From: JAATFS01 sp037145635
GTDB lineage: Bacteria; Pseudomonadota; Gammaproteobacteria; Xanthomonadales; Xanthomonadaceae
Direction: 5' to 3'
NCBI GenBank assembly: GCA_037145635.1
Contig: JBBCXB010000006.1
Location: 124,001 to 188,000, forward strand
Length of the DNA: 64,000 nucleotides
A model generated the notes under the pieces. That model was given only the letters and a program-made list of their open reading frames with translations, had not been told where the DNA came from and searched no databases. Numbering within the stretch: position 1 is the first letter of the stretch; each line of letters begins with the position of its first letter. This document shows, one piece after another, positions 55,001 to 61,422 of the stretch. Made by a program: the position numbers and the translations under genes.

Positions 55001-55518
55001 GCCGCGAACAGGGCCATGAGCAGGGCCACGTACAGCGCCGGGTCGGCGAAGAAGCCGTGCTCGGCGCGGGCCTCGCCGGTCAGCACCTCCAGACTCATCG
55101 CCACCGCCTTGTACTGCAGCGCCAGGTACGGAACGATGCCGATCAGCGCGATCACCGCCACCAGCGCGGCCAGGCGGCGCGAGCGGCCGTAGCGCGAGGA
55201 GATGAAGTCGGCGATCGACACCGTGTTCTCGGCGCGCGCGATCAGCGCCAGGCGCTCGATGATGCGCCAGCCGAACAGCAGCATCAGCAGCGGGCCCAGA
55301 TAGATCGGCAGGTAGCCGATGCCGTTGCGCACCGCGGTACCGACCGCGCCGTAGAAGGTCCACGACGAGCAGTACACCGCCAGCGCCAGGCTGTAGACCG
55401 CCGGCCGCAGCCACGGCCGGTGCGGGTACAGCGGGCGGCGGTCGCCCCACCAGGCCACGGTGAACAGCAGCGCGGCGTAGCCGACCGAGACCAGCAGCAG
55501 GATCCAGCTCGAGACCAA
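52054..55518 (-). CDS. crbS: CrbS-like hybrid sensor kinase with sodium:solute symporter domain
   Basis: A 1154-residue membrane kinase. Residues 1-500 are a sodium:solute symporter domain (YSLALAVYCSSWTFYGAVGTAVRNG, SIADFISSRYGRSRRLAALVA). A PAS domain lies near 620-740, HisKA near 770-840 with phospho-His in AAISHDVLQPLNAARL (about 788), then HATPase (NALRYTRQGRIVLG, DTGPGIPEH, GLGLGLSICQRIS). A C-terminal receiver follows with Asp in LLVDYHL (about 1072). This is the CrbS/MxtR layout that activates CrbR for acs transcription. The start is TTG with a strong GGGAGGGGG box; no ATG fits. The final ten residues are repeat-encoded. Confidence 0.85.
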   Translation of the reverse strand: MVSSWILLLVSVGYAALLFTVAWWGDRRPLYPHRPWLRPAVYSLALAVYCSSWTFYGAVGTAVRNGIGYLPIYLGPLLMLLFGWRIIERLALIARAENTVSIADFISSRYGRSRRLAALVAVIALIGIVPYLALQYKAVAMSLEVLTGEARAEHGFFADPALYVALLMALFAALFGTRQADATEHHHGMMLAIALESVIKLVAMVAVGLFAWIWLGDHQLRIVDSARTLLEHTPSVGFISQTLLSFLAIVCLPRQFHVAVVECSDIGDIRRARWLFGGYLVLISAMVVPIASAGRALFGGASPVADDAMVLALPLAEGNTALALVAYVGGFSAATGMVIVASIALATMVSNDLVMPVLLRRGGGRAAAADRVLWIRRAAILLLAVIAYGYYRSSANDSSLASYGLMAFAAVAQFAPGVIGGLYWRGASRRGVEAGMLLGFATWLYTLMLPVMTRAGWLDAGWLVDGPFGISWLRPQQLFGMSGWDPLAHGTFWSLLVNVGAMMIVSARWRPGVDERLRAVPFLDPYSQRPAVAGEWPGHVHLADLLVLAERVVGERHAHRAFVEHAQLMGRDLQSNAVADRAWVQFTERLLAASIGAASARLVLTSLLRGSGMELGEVVAVLDEAGQELRFNREILSTTLENISAAVSVVDPDMRLTAWNRRYQQLFGYPDGMLYVGRPVADLIRYNAERGELGDGDVEDQIDRRIRHMRAGSPHVFERTRSDGKVIEMRGQALPGGGYVTSYNDITDYKRAELALLEANETLEQRVAERSHEAEVAQQSKTRFLAAISHDVLQPLNAARLFASALRDSHHDNEEQRHLAERVDASLRAAEELLDGLLDVSRLDAGGLRPTLETFEASALMQELAAQYAPVAAGRGLRLHVHARPLWVRSDRRLLRRVMQNFIANALRYTRQGRIVLGLRGRGDEVELQVWDTGPGIPEHHMRQIFEEFHRYQQPFDWGEQGLGLGLSICQRISRLLDHGLSARSQVGKGSMFSILLPRVAAVARAVPAAPSRALSSGDSLVGLRVLCVDNDQEILDGMRALLGRWQVEVISASTVDQALERMQARPDVLLVDYHLHDRLDGLDTLEALNARAQRQVPGALLTADGRDELKQLARERGYRLLTKPVKPASLRAFLSAFHDPLRVRESGAGSGES

Positions 55519-55581
55519 ACGCCCCCTCCCGTAGCGCACGAACGGCCAGTTTACCTGCCGGCGCGGCCCTGCCCGCCCGCC

Positions 55582-55632
55582 GTTCCCTGCTCCCGTGTCC
55601 GGGAAAGGGGCCCGCCGGGTGGACGAGGGCCG
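55582..55632 (+). repeat. REP-like repeat, copy A
   Basis: gttccctgctcccgtgtccg runs into a GGGCCCGCCGGGTGGACGAG segment. The reverse complement of copy B aligns along about 45 bases with few differences. Confidence 0.6.
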
Positions 55633-55720
55633 CGCGCGTCTTCCGCAGCGACGCGCGGGCGGCTGCGCTGTGGCAGACCTGGCGTGCCATGCGGCGGAGC
55701 AGGCGGGGTCGGGCGGGGTT

Positions 55721-55767
55721 GGCCCCCATCCGCCCTGCGGGCCCCTTCCCAGCTGGCGAGGGAAGGG
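55721..55767 (-). repeat. REP-like repeat, copy B (inverted)
   Basis: ggcccccatccgccctgcgg followed by a CTTCCC/GGGAAG hairpin. With copy A it makes an inverted pair around 88 bases, like a BIME. Confidence 0.6.
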
Positions 55768-55845
55768 AGGCGGCGGTTCGCTCCCCGCCCCCCGGCGCCG
55801 TGCGGGCGCATCACCCCCGATCGATTGCAGGTATAACGGCAGGCG

Positions 55846-56445
55846 ATGAAACCTCTCGATCCCGCCCCGCCGCCCGCGGTCCGCGCCATCGTGGTGATGG
55901 GCGTCTCCGGCAGCGGCAAGACCACCGTCGCGCGGGCGCTGGCCTCGCACTACGGCTACGACTTCCTGGATGCCGACGACTTCCACAGCGACGAGGCCCG
56001 GGCGCAGATGGCCCGCGGCGTTCCGCTCACTGACGCGCAGCGCGCGCCCTGGGTGGCGCGGCTGGCGACCGCCCTGCGCGCCGAGGCCGCGGCCGGTCGC
56101 GGCAGCGTGCTCGCGTTCTCGGGGCTGCGCCGCGAGCATCGCCAGCAGCTGCGCGCCAGCGGCGTGCCGATGCGCTTCGTGTTCCTGCATGCCGCCCCGG
56201 CCGTGATCGCGCAGCGGCTGGGCCATCGCGCCGGGCACTTCATGCCGGCCGCGCTGCTGGATAGCCAGCTCGACACCCTGCAGCTGCCGCAGGACGAGCC
56301 GGACGTGATCGCGGTCGACGTCGCGCCGCCGGTGGACGCGGTGGTGGCCGACGCGGTGGCGCGCCTGGACGCGACGGCAACGACGGCACCGACGGCGACG
56401 GTGGCCGAAACGGTCCCGGCCGCAGTGCCGCGGCGCATGCCCTAG
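55846..56445 (+). CDS. gntK: Gluconate kinase
   Basis: A 199-residue P-loop kinase phosphorylating D-gluconate to 6-phosphogluconate. Walker A is VMGVSGSGKTTVARAL (about 17-32). The gluconate-kinase block FLDADDFHSDEARAQMARGVPLTDAQRAPW is complete, and the lid RREHRQQLR follows. The C-terminal 30 residues are Thr/Ala-rich and add to the usual 170. It stands alone without a gluconate permease. Confidence 0.93.
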   Translation: MKPLDPAPPPAVRAIVVMGVSGSGKTTVARALASHYGYDFLDADDFHSDEARAQMARGVPLTDAQRAPWVARLATALRAEAAAGRGSVLAFSGLRREHRQQLRASGVPMRFVFLHAAPAVIAQRLGHRAGHFMPAALLDSQLDTLQLPQDEPDVIAVDVAPPVDAVVADAVARLDATATTAPTATVAETVPAAVPRRMP

Positions 56446-56521
56446 CGAGGCGGGTGGGCGCACCCGGCGACGCAGCGGCCTTCCTGAACCGCGGTCGGCC
56501 TCGAGGGCGCGCGCGGCGGCT

Positions 56522-58669
56522 TCACTCCGCCGGCAATCCCATCTCGGTCAGCAGCTGCGGCGCCGGATACACCTTGGCCAGCAGCCAGCGCAGGTAGCGC
56601 AGGTCGACGTGGATGGCGCGCTTGTAGCGCGGGTCGTACCACCAGCTGGCGCTGACCGACTCCCAGTTGCTGTCGAAGTTGAGCCCGATCAGCTCGCCGC
56701 GCGCGTTGAGCACCGGCGAGCCGGAGTTGCCGCCGGTGGTGTCCAGGTTGGTGAGGAAATTGACCGGCTGGGTCTTGAGCCCGGCATCGGCGGTACTGCC
56801 GAAATCGCCCCGGGCGATGGCGTCGAGCAGCGGCCTGGGCGCGTCGAACGGCACCTGCCCGGTGTTCTTCTCGACGATGCCGGCCACCGTGGTCACCGGG
56901 GCCAGCGCCACCGCATCGCGCGGCACCAGCGGCTCCACCCGGCCGTAGCTGACGCGCAGGGTGCCGTTGGCGTCGGGATAGACCGCGCGTCCCTGCTGCT
57001 TGCGCCAGGCGAACAGCGCATGCATGTACGCCGGCCGCAGCCGCAGCTGCTCGCCCTCGCGGGTCTTGCGCTCGTCCTCCAGGCGCAGCTGGGCCGGCAC
57101 CAGGCGGGCGGCCAGCGCCAGCAGCGGGTCCGGCGCGAGCGCCTGGCCCTGGCACGCGGCGGCCAGGCGCGACAGCCGCTCGGCCTCGGTGCCCAGCCGC
57201 GTCTGCGCGTACAGCGCATCCAGCGCCTGCGCCAGCTGGGCCGGGGTGCGCCCGAAGGCGGCATCGAATTCCGCCACGCGCTGCGCGTCGGGCAGCTGCT
57301 GGTAGCGGGTGAGCAGCGCGGTCAGCAACGCCTTCTCCACCGCCGGCGCATAGCGGCGCTGTACCTGCCGCAGCACGCCCTCGATCAGCGCCTGGTCGCG
57401 CTGCTGGTAGCCGCTCTCGCGCTCGGCGTCGGGCTTGAGCGATTCCAGGCGCAGCCGCTCCAGCAGCAGCGCCGAGCGCAGCAGCTGGGTCTGGCTGCCG
57501 AGCAGGGTCAGCAGCAGTTCGCGCTCGCGCTGCGCCGCACCCTGTGCGAGCGAGGCCTGCAGTGCGGCGATGTCGCGCGCATCGCGGCCGCGGGTGGCGG
57601 CGAGCATGCCGCGCTCGTCCTCGCCGCGCAGGCGCACCGCATCGCTGCGCCGCAAGCCCTCCAGCTCGCCGGCGGCGCGCTTGCGGTTGTTCTTCAGCGA
57701 CTGCAGCTGCGAGGCGTAGCGCGTCCTGGCATCGGCATCGGCGCGGCCCGCGGTCTCGATGACGCCGATCAGCTGGTCGAAGGTCGCCACGCGCTGCGGC
57801 AGCGTCCAGTTGACCTGCTCGTCGAACTCGGCGGCGGTGCGGTGCCGGTAGGTGATGCCCGGATAGCCGGCCAGCATCGCGTAGTCGCCCACCCGGGGCC
57901 CGTCGCGGGCGACCTGCAGGTGCGCCGGCGGGTGGTACGGCACGTTGTCGGGGCTGTAGTCGGCCGGCTTGCCGTCCCTGCCGACATAGGCGCGCAGCAG
58001 GGTGAAGTCGCCGCTGTGGCGCGGCCACATGAAGTTGTCGACCTCGTCGCCGTAGTTGCCGATCGCCCGCGGCGGCGCGTACACCAGCCGCACGTCGCGC
58101 AGCTCCAGCTGGCGGATGCGGTAGAAATCGCTGCCGTAGTACATGTTGGCGACGCTGCAGCGGACCGAGCCGTCGCGCTCGCACTCGGCGACCAGGCGCT
58201 TGCTGGCCGCGTCCACCGCATCGAAGTAGGCGCGCCCGGTCTTGCCGCGGGCCTGGGCCAGCACCTGGTCGGTGACCCGGTCGAAGCCCACCGTCACCAG
58301 GACCCGGAAGTCCGGATTGGACGCGCGTTCGTCGGTGCGCCCCTGGGCGACGAAGCCGTCGTCGATCAGGTTCTGCCCGGCGCCGCTGTTGTACTGGATC
58401 ACGCCGAAGGCGACGTGGTGGTTGGTCAGCAGCAGGCCGTCGCCGGACACGAAGGCACCGGTCGCGCCGCCGACCTTGACCACCGCGCTCAGCGGCGGAC
58501 GGGTGACGTCGGCCAGCGCCCGCGGGTCGCCCTCGAAGCCGGCCTCGCGCAGGGTGCCGGCCAGGTCGGGCAGCTGCGAGGGCATCCACATGCCCTCGTC
58601 GGCATGGGCAGGGGCAGACAGCGCCAGGCCGAGGGCGAGCGAGGCAGCGAGCGGGCGTGGGGCGGACAT
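56522..58669 (-). CDS. S46 family dipeptidyl peptidase
   Basis: A 715-residue periplasmic serine dipeptidyl aminopeptidase of the DPP7/DPP11/DAP-BII family. Signal peptide RPLAASLALGLALSAPAHA. Trypsin-like catalytic His is in LLLTNHHVAFG and Ser in TTGGNSGSPVLNARGEL, at the C-terminal end of a double-domain fold with a helical insertion. After the Ser, NFDSNW carries Ser where Asp/Glu-specific DPP11 enzymes have Arg (FDRN), so hydrophobic or broad specificity is likelier. The ATG at 58669 starts the signal peptide. Single gene. Confidence 0.92.
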   Translation of the reverse strand: MSAPRPLAASLALGLALSAPAHADEGMWMPSQLPDLAGTLREAGFEGDPRALADVTRPPLSAVVKVGGATGAFVSGDGLLLTNHHVAFGVIQYNSGAGQNLIDDGFVAQGRTDERASNPDFRVLVTVGFDRVTDQVLAQARGKTGRAYFDAVDAASKRLVAECERDGSVRCSVANMYYGSDFYRIRQLELRDVRLVYAPPRAIGNYGDEVDNFMWPRHSGDFTLLRAYVGRDGKPADYSPDNVPYHPPAHLQVARDGPRVGDYAMLAGYPGITYRHRTAAEFDEQVNWTLPQRVATFDQLIGVIETAGRADADARTRYASQLQSLKNNRKRAAGELEGLRRSDAVRLRGEDERGMLAATRGRDARDIAALQASLAQGAAQRERELLLTLLGSQTQLLRSALLLERLRLESLKPDAERESGYQQRDQALIEGVLRQVQRRYAPAVEKALLTALLTRYQQLPDAQRVAEFDAAFGRTPAQLAQALDALYAQTRLGTEAERLSRLAAACQGQALAPDPLLALAARLVPAQLRLEDERKTREGEQLRLRPAYMHALFAWRKQQGRAVYPDANGTLRVSYGRVEPLVPRDAVALAPVTTVAGIVEKNTGQVPFDAPRPLLDAIARGDFGSTADAGLKTQPVNFLTNLDTTGGNSGSPVLNARGELIGLNFDSNWESVSASWWYDPRYKRAIHVDLRYLRWLLAKVYPAPQLLTEMGLPAE

Positions 58670-59041
58670 CGGCGGACCTGGGCGGTGGAGACCGGGGGAC
58701 ACTAGCGGCGCCGCCCCCAAGCCGCAACCTGCCGGGCGCCCCGCCGGACCGTGCGCCGGCCGGCGGTGCCGGCGATGGACCGGCCGCCGCGAATCCGTGC
58801 GGGCCGCCGGGCGCGGCAGCCTTGGCTGTCGCCACGCGCGCCGGGCCCACGATCGGACCGGGACCATGGCGAAGGGGGTGTCGCGACCGGCGCACGGCGG
58901 AGCGGCCGCGCCCGCGGCGGCCGTCATGGCCCCGTCCGGGCCGTGCCATCGCAGCGCCGTTCCCGGGCGCCCCGGCCCCGGAAGGCTGCTCGCAAAGCGC
59001 TTCCGCGGTACCCTGGACACCTGCGCATTCCAGGCACACCC
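58670..59041. other. Divergent gap between the S46 peptidase and the GT9 gene
   Basis: GC-rich and without a gene. It must hold promoters for both directions, but I see no convincing -35/-10 pair. An imperfect hairpin (GGAAG ... CTTCC) lies near 58980-59005. Confidence 0.5.
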
Positions 59042-60223
59042 GTGGCTCGCCTCGTCTCCACCGTCTCGTCGCACCTCAATGAAGTCCGCCGCCGCCTCGC
59101 CCGCGGCCTGATGCGGCTGGCGTACGGCGCCCCCGTGGGCGAGTGCCAGGCACCGCTGCCGACCCGCGGCATCCACCGCATCCTGGTCTGCCACGTGAGC
59201 CACACCCTGGGCAACACGCTGCTGCTCACCCCGCTGTTGCAGGAACTGCAGCGCGTCTATCCCGGCGCGGAGATCGACATCGTCACCCGCAGCGCCGTGG
59301 CGTCCGAGGTGTATCGCGGTTATTCCAATGTCGCGCGCCTGTTCCGGCTGCCGGCGCACGGCGTCGGTCACCCGTTCACGGTGGTCGCGCAATGGCGCGC
59401 CATGCGCGCGCGCCGCTACGACCTGGCGATCGACACCGACCCGCAGTCGCAGACCGGTCGCCTGCTGATCCTGCGCGCCAACGCGCGCCACACCCTGGGC
59501 TTCTCCGGCCCGCGCAAGAGCGGGCGCCTCAGCCATCCGGTGCCGGCCGCGCTGGCGCCGCCGCGCAAGGGCCAGCAGCCGGTGTTCCTGCTGCGCCAGG
59601 CCCTGGGCGACCCGGAGGCGGCGGCCTATCCCACGCCCGACCTGCGGCTCGGCGACGAGGAGCAGGCGCAGGGCCATGCCGCGCTGGCACGCGTGCTCGC
59701 GCAGCGTCCGCGCGCCGGGGCCCGCCGCGGCGTGATCGGCGTGTTCGCCAACGCCACCGGCGCCAAGCGCCTGGAGACGCCGTGGTGGCATGGATTCCTG
59801 GACACGCTGGAGCAGCTGAACACGCACTACAACCTGGTCGAGATCGTGCCGGCGTTCGGCCGCTCGCTGCTCGACGACCGCTATCCGGCGTATTTCTCCA
59901 ACGACCTGCGCAAGCTGGCCGGCGTGCTGTCGGCCCTGGACGCCTGCGTCATCGGCGACTGCGGCGTGATGCACCTGTCGTGCGCGGTGCAGACCCCGAC
60001 CGTGGGGCTGTTCGTGGCCACCGATCCCGGCGAGTGGGGGCCCTATGGACCGCAAGACCGGATACTTCAGGCCCAACGCAACGACCCGGGTAACACCGCT
60101 CGCGAATTCAGCGAGATTGTGCAGCACCCAACGTCTCTATGCGCTGACAAAACCACGCCTTCGGCTGCGACCACGTGGAATGACCTCTCCCGCAAAATCG
60201 AGTGCTATGCGCTTCCTCGCTGA
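59042..60223 (+). CDS. Glycosyltransferase family 9, heptosyltransferase-like
   Basis: A 393-residue GT9 enzyme for LPS or surface glycan assembly. RILVCHVSHTLGNTLLLTPLLQELQRVYPGAEIDIV is the N-terminal fold, and GVIGVFANATGAKRLETPWW and ACVIGDCGVMHLSCAVQTPTVGLF are the nucleotide-sugar part (DxGxMHLA-like). The usual GDTLLxTP is NTLLLTP here, as in atypical family members. The GTG at 59042 (MARLVSTV) is chosen. Base composition drops within the last 50 codons (after about 60060), so the C-terminus may be a recombination junction. Confidence 0.83.
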   Translation: MARLVSTVSSHLNEVRRRLARGLMRLAYGAPVGECQAPLPTRGIHRILVCHVSHTLGNTLLLTPLLQELQRVYPGAEIDIVTRSAVASEVYRGYSNVARLFRLPAHGVGHPFTVVAQWRAMRARRYDLAIDTDPQSQTGRLLILRANARHTLGFSGPRKSGRLSHPVPAALAPPRKGQQPVFLLRQALGDPEAAAYPTPDLRLGDEEQAQGHAALARVLAQRPRAGARRGVIGVFANATGAKRLETPWWHGFLDTLEQLNTHYNLVEIVPAFGRSLLDDRYPAYFSNDLRKLAGVLSALDACVIGDCGVMHLSCAVQTPTVGLFVATDPGEWGPYGPQDRILQAQRNDPGNTAREFSEIVQHPTSLCADKTTPSAATTWNDLSRKIECYALPR

Positions 60224-60588
60224 TAATCTTGGCGCGCTCGTACCATAACAATCGCTCCAGAAAAAGCTTCATCGCTAGCTACCCCGGCCTGTAGCGAGTG
60301 CATGACGCCTCAATGATCCATCGTATTGTTCAAATTAACTTCGAGTCACCGCACCGCCACCAAATCCGTTCTTATACAGCCTCTCCAAGTCGTTTACTTC
60401 TTGGCCACTCGGAGCTGCAAGAATAATTCCTTTTTTACTGCACCGTTTTGTTTGAGGATGGAATTGGCCTTTATCCTTCGACTTGGGGTCAAATCTTCGT
60501 CTGGCATGAAGTATTTATCTGGCGGCCAAAGCGTTAATTCTGAAAATCCATTACGCAATTGATGTTAGAAAATTACTCGCCAAGCCAC
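60224..60588. other. Low-GC gap after the GT9 gene
   Basis: AT-rich compared with the rest of the window. It holds a 54-codon open frame on the minus strand (listed) and no clear gene. A 78-codon frame on the plus strand opposite it looks spurious. Confidence 0.5.
60394..60558 (-). pseudogene. Possible gene remnant, 54 codons
   Basis: A short open frame (LRNGFSELTLWPPDKYFMPD and on to QLRVAKK) with protein-like composition, bounded by a stop three codons upstream of its TTG. There is no ribosome site. It may be the tail of a lost gene beside the Rhs-like locus. I recognise no family. Confidence 0.25.
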
Positions 60589-60891
60589 TTATCTCAAGTA
60601 GACTTCGAATATTTTGCACCCGTCTGCCTGCACGTCTAGCTTCCGCTTGTTGACTAAGGCGGTCATAAAGGTGGCAAGTAACGCCTTACCACCGGGTTGG
60701 GCCTCGTCAAAATGCATGACTCCAGTTAGCGCTTGGCATTCCATTGGCGTAGTAGTGAACCAGACAAAGTGGTCAGTGGCTGAATGGTAGGTCCCAATTT
60801 TCTGGACCTCGACATCTTTCACCCATTCGTTTGCACTAGCCGGACTAACCGCCGTCAACATGTAAAAAGCACTCACAAGTAAAAATTTCAT
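60589..60891 (-). CDS. Small exported protein, paralogue of the next gene
   Basis: A 100-residue predicted exported protein. MKFLLVSAFYMLTAVSPASA is the signal peptide, and the mature part has two Cys. Its second half (GGKALLATFMTALVNKRKL ... GCKIFEVYL) aligns with the neighbour (NKSIYALLLAALSSGRKI ... CMGKFIYIF). The pattern, with a hydrophobic ALL.A....R/KK strand and a Cys pair, resembles small OB-fold secreted proteins related to toxin B subunits (weak inference). An in-frame ATG at 60933 is less likely because it puts extra residues before the signal. Confidence 0.6.
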   Translation of the reverse strand: MKFLLVSAFYMLTAVSPASANEWVKDVEVQKIGTYHSATDHFVWFTTTPMECQALTGVMHFDEAQPGGKALLATFMTALVNKRKLDVQADGCKIFEVYLR

Positions 60892-61023
60892 TTTGATACC
60901 CGTTGATACACAGCAAACTATTACAAAATTCATGCCTGTGGTTCGATTGCGAAAGGTCCCTCCATTTGGGGTGTTTTTATTTCAGCATCAGGGCGCGGAG
61001 ACCACCAGCCTATTATTTATTGT

Positions 61024-61338
61024 TCAATCAAAGATGTATATAAACTTTCCCATGCAAGTTCTATCATTATCTTCGGTAGTGAAACTTATCTTCCTCCCGG
61101 ATGAGAGTGCCGCCAAAAGGAGAGCATATATCGACTTATTGTTCTCAACATTACTGTTTTCCCATATAAGCCACGATCCGGCAGGACAAGCGTTGCTACC
61201 AACGTCCATTTGAATCTGAATCCGGTTAGGCATGTAAGAAGCTTCGATCAGCTTTACTTTTCCAACCATTGTCTCTAGACAGTACGCATTACCGCAAAAA
61301 AATAACAGCTGCAACCCCACTAAAAAAACGTATCTCAC
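61024..61338 (-). CDS. Small exported protein downstream of the Rhs-like gene
   Basis: A 104-residue predicted exported protein. RYVFLVGLQLLFFCGNAYC is the signal. The mature part has Cys in NACPAGSWLIW and RTCMGKF. The GTG at 61338 has a very good GGGGGA box six bases upstream; a TTG four codons earlier lies within that box. It follows the Rhs-like gene by 84 bases on the same strand, and a diverged paralogue lies 132 bases further on. Function unknown: immunity, adhesion or lectin-like roles are all possible. Confidence 0.65.
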   Translation of the reverse strand: MRYVFLVGLQLLFFCGNAYCLETMVGKVKLIEASYMPNRIQIQMDVGSNACPAGSWLIWENSNVENNKSIYALLLAALSSGRKISFTTEDNDRTCMGKFIYIFD

Positions 61339-61422
61339 TGCTTCCCCCAATCATTCATTAAATATCGTCATGCGCAACGGACATCCCGCTTATACGCATC
61401 ATTTTCCAAGCACATTCGCTTA

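Larger units (their letters stand above)
55519..55845. other. Gap between crbS and gntK
   Basis: No gene. Mostly occupied by two inverted copies of a roughly 50-base REP-like repeat. The remainder holds nothing I recognise. Confidence 0.65.

Noticed and set aside
60326..60562. A 78-codon plus-strand frame in the low-GC gap
   Set aside because: No ribosome site, no recognisable signal or domain, and it overlaps a more protein-like frame on the other strand.
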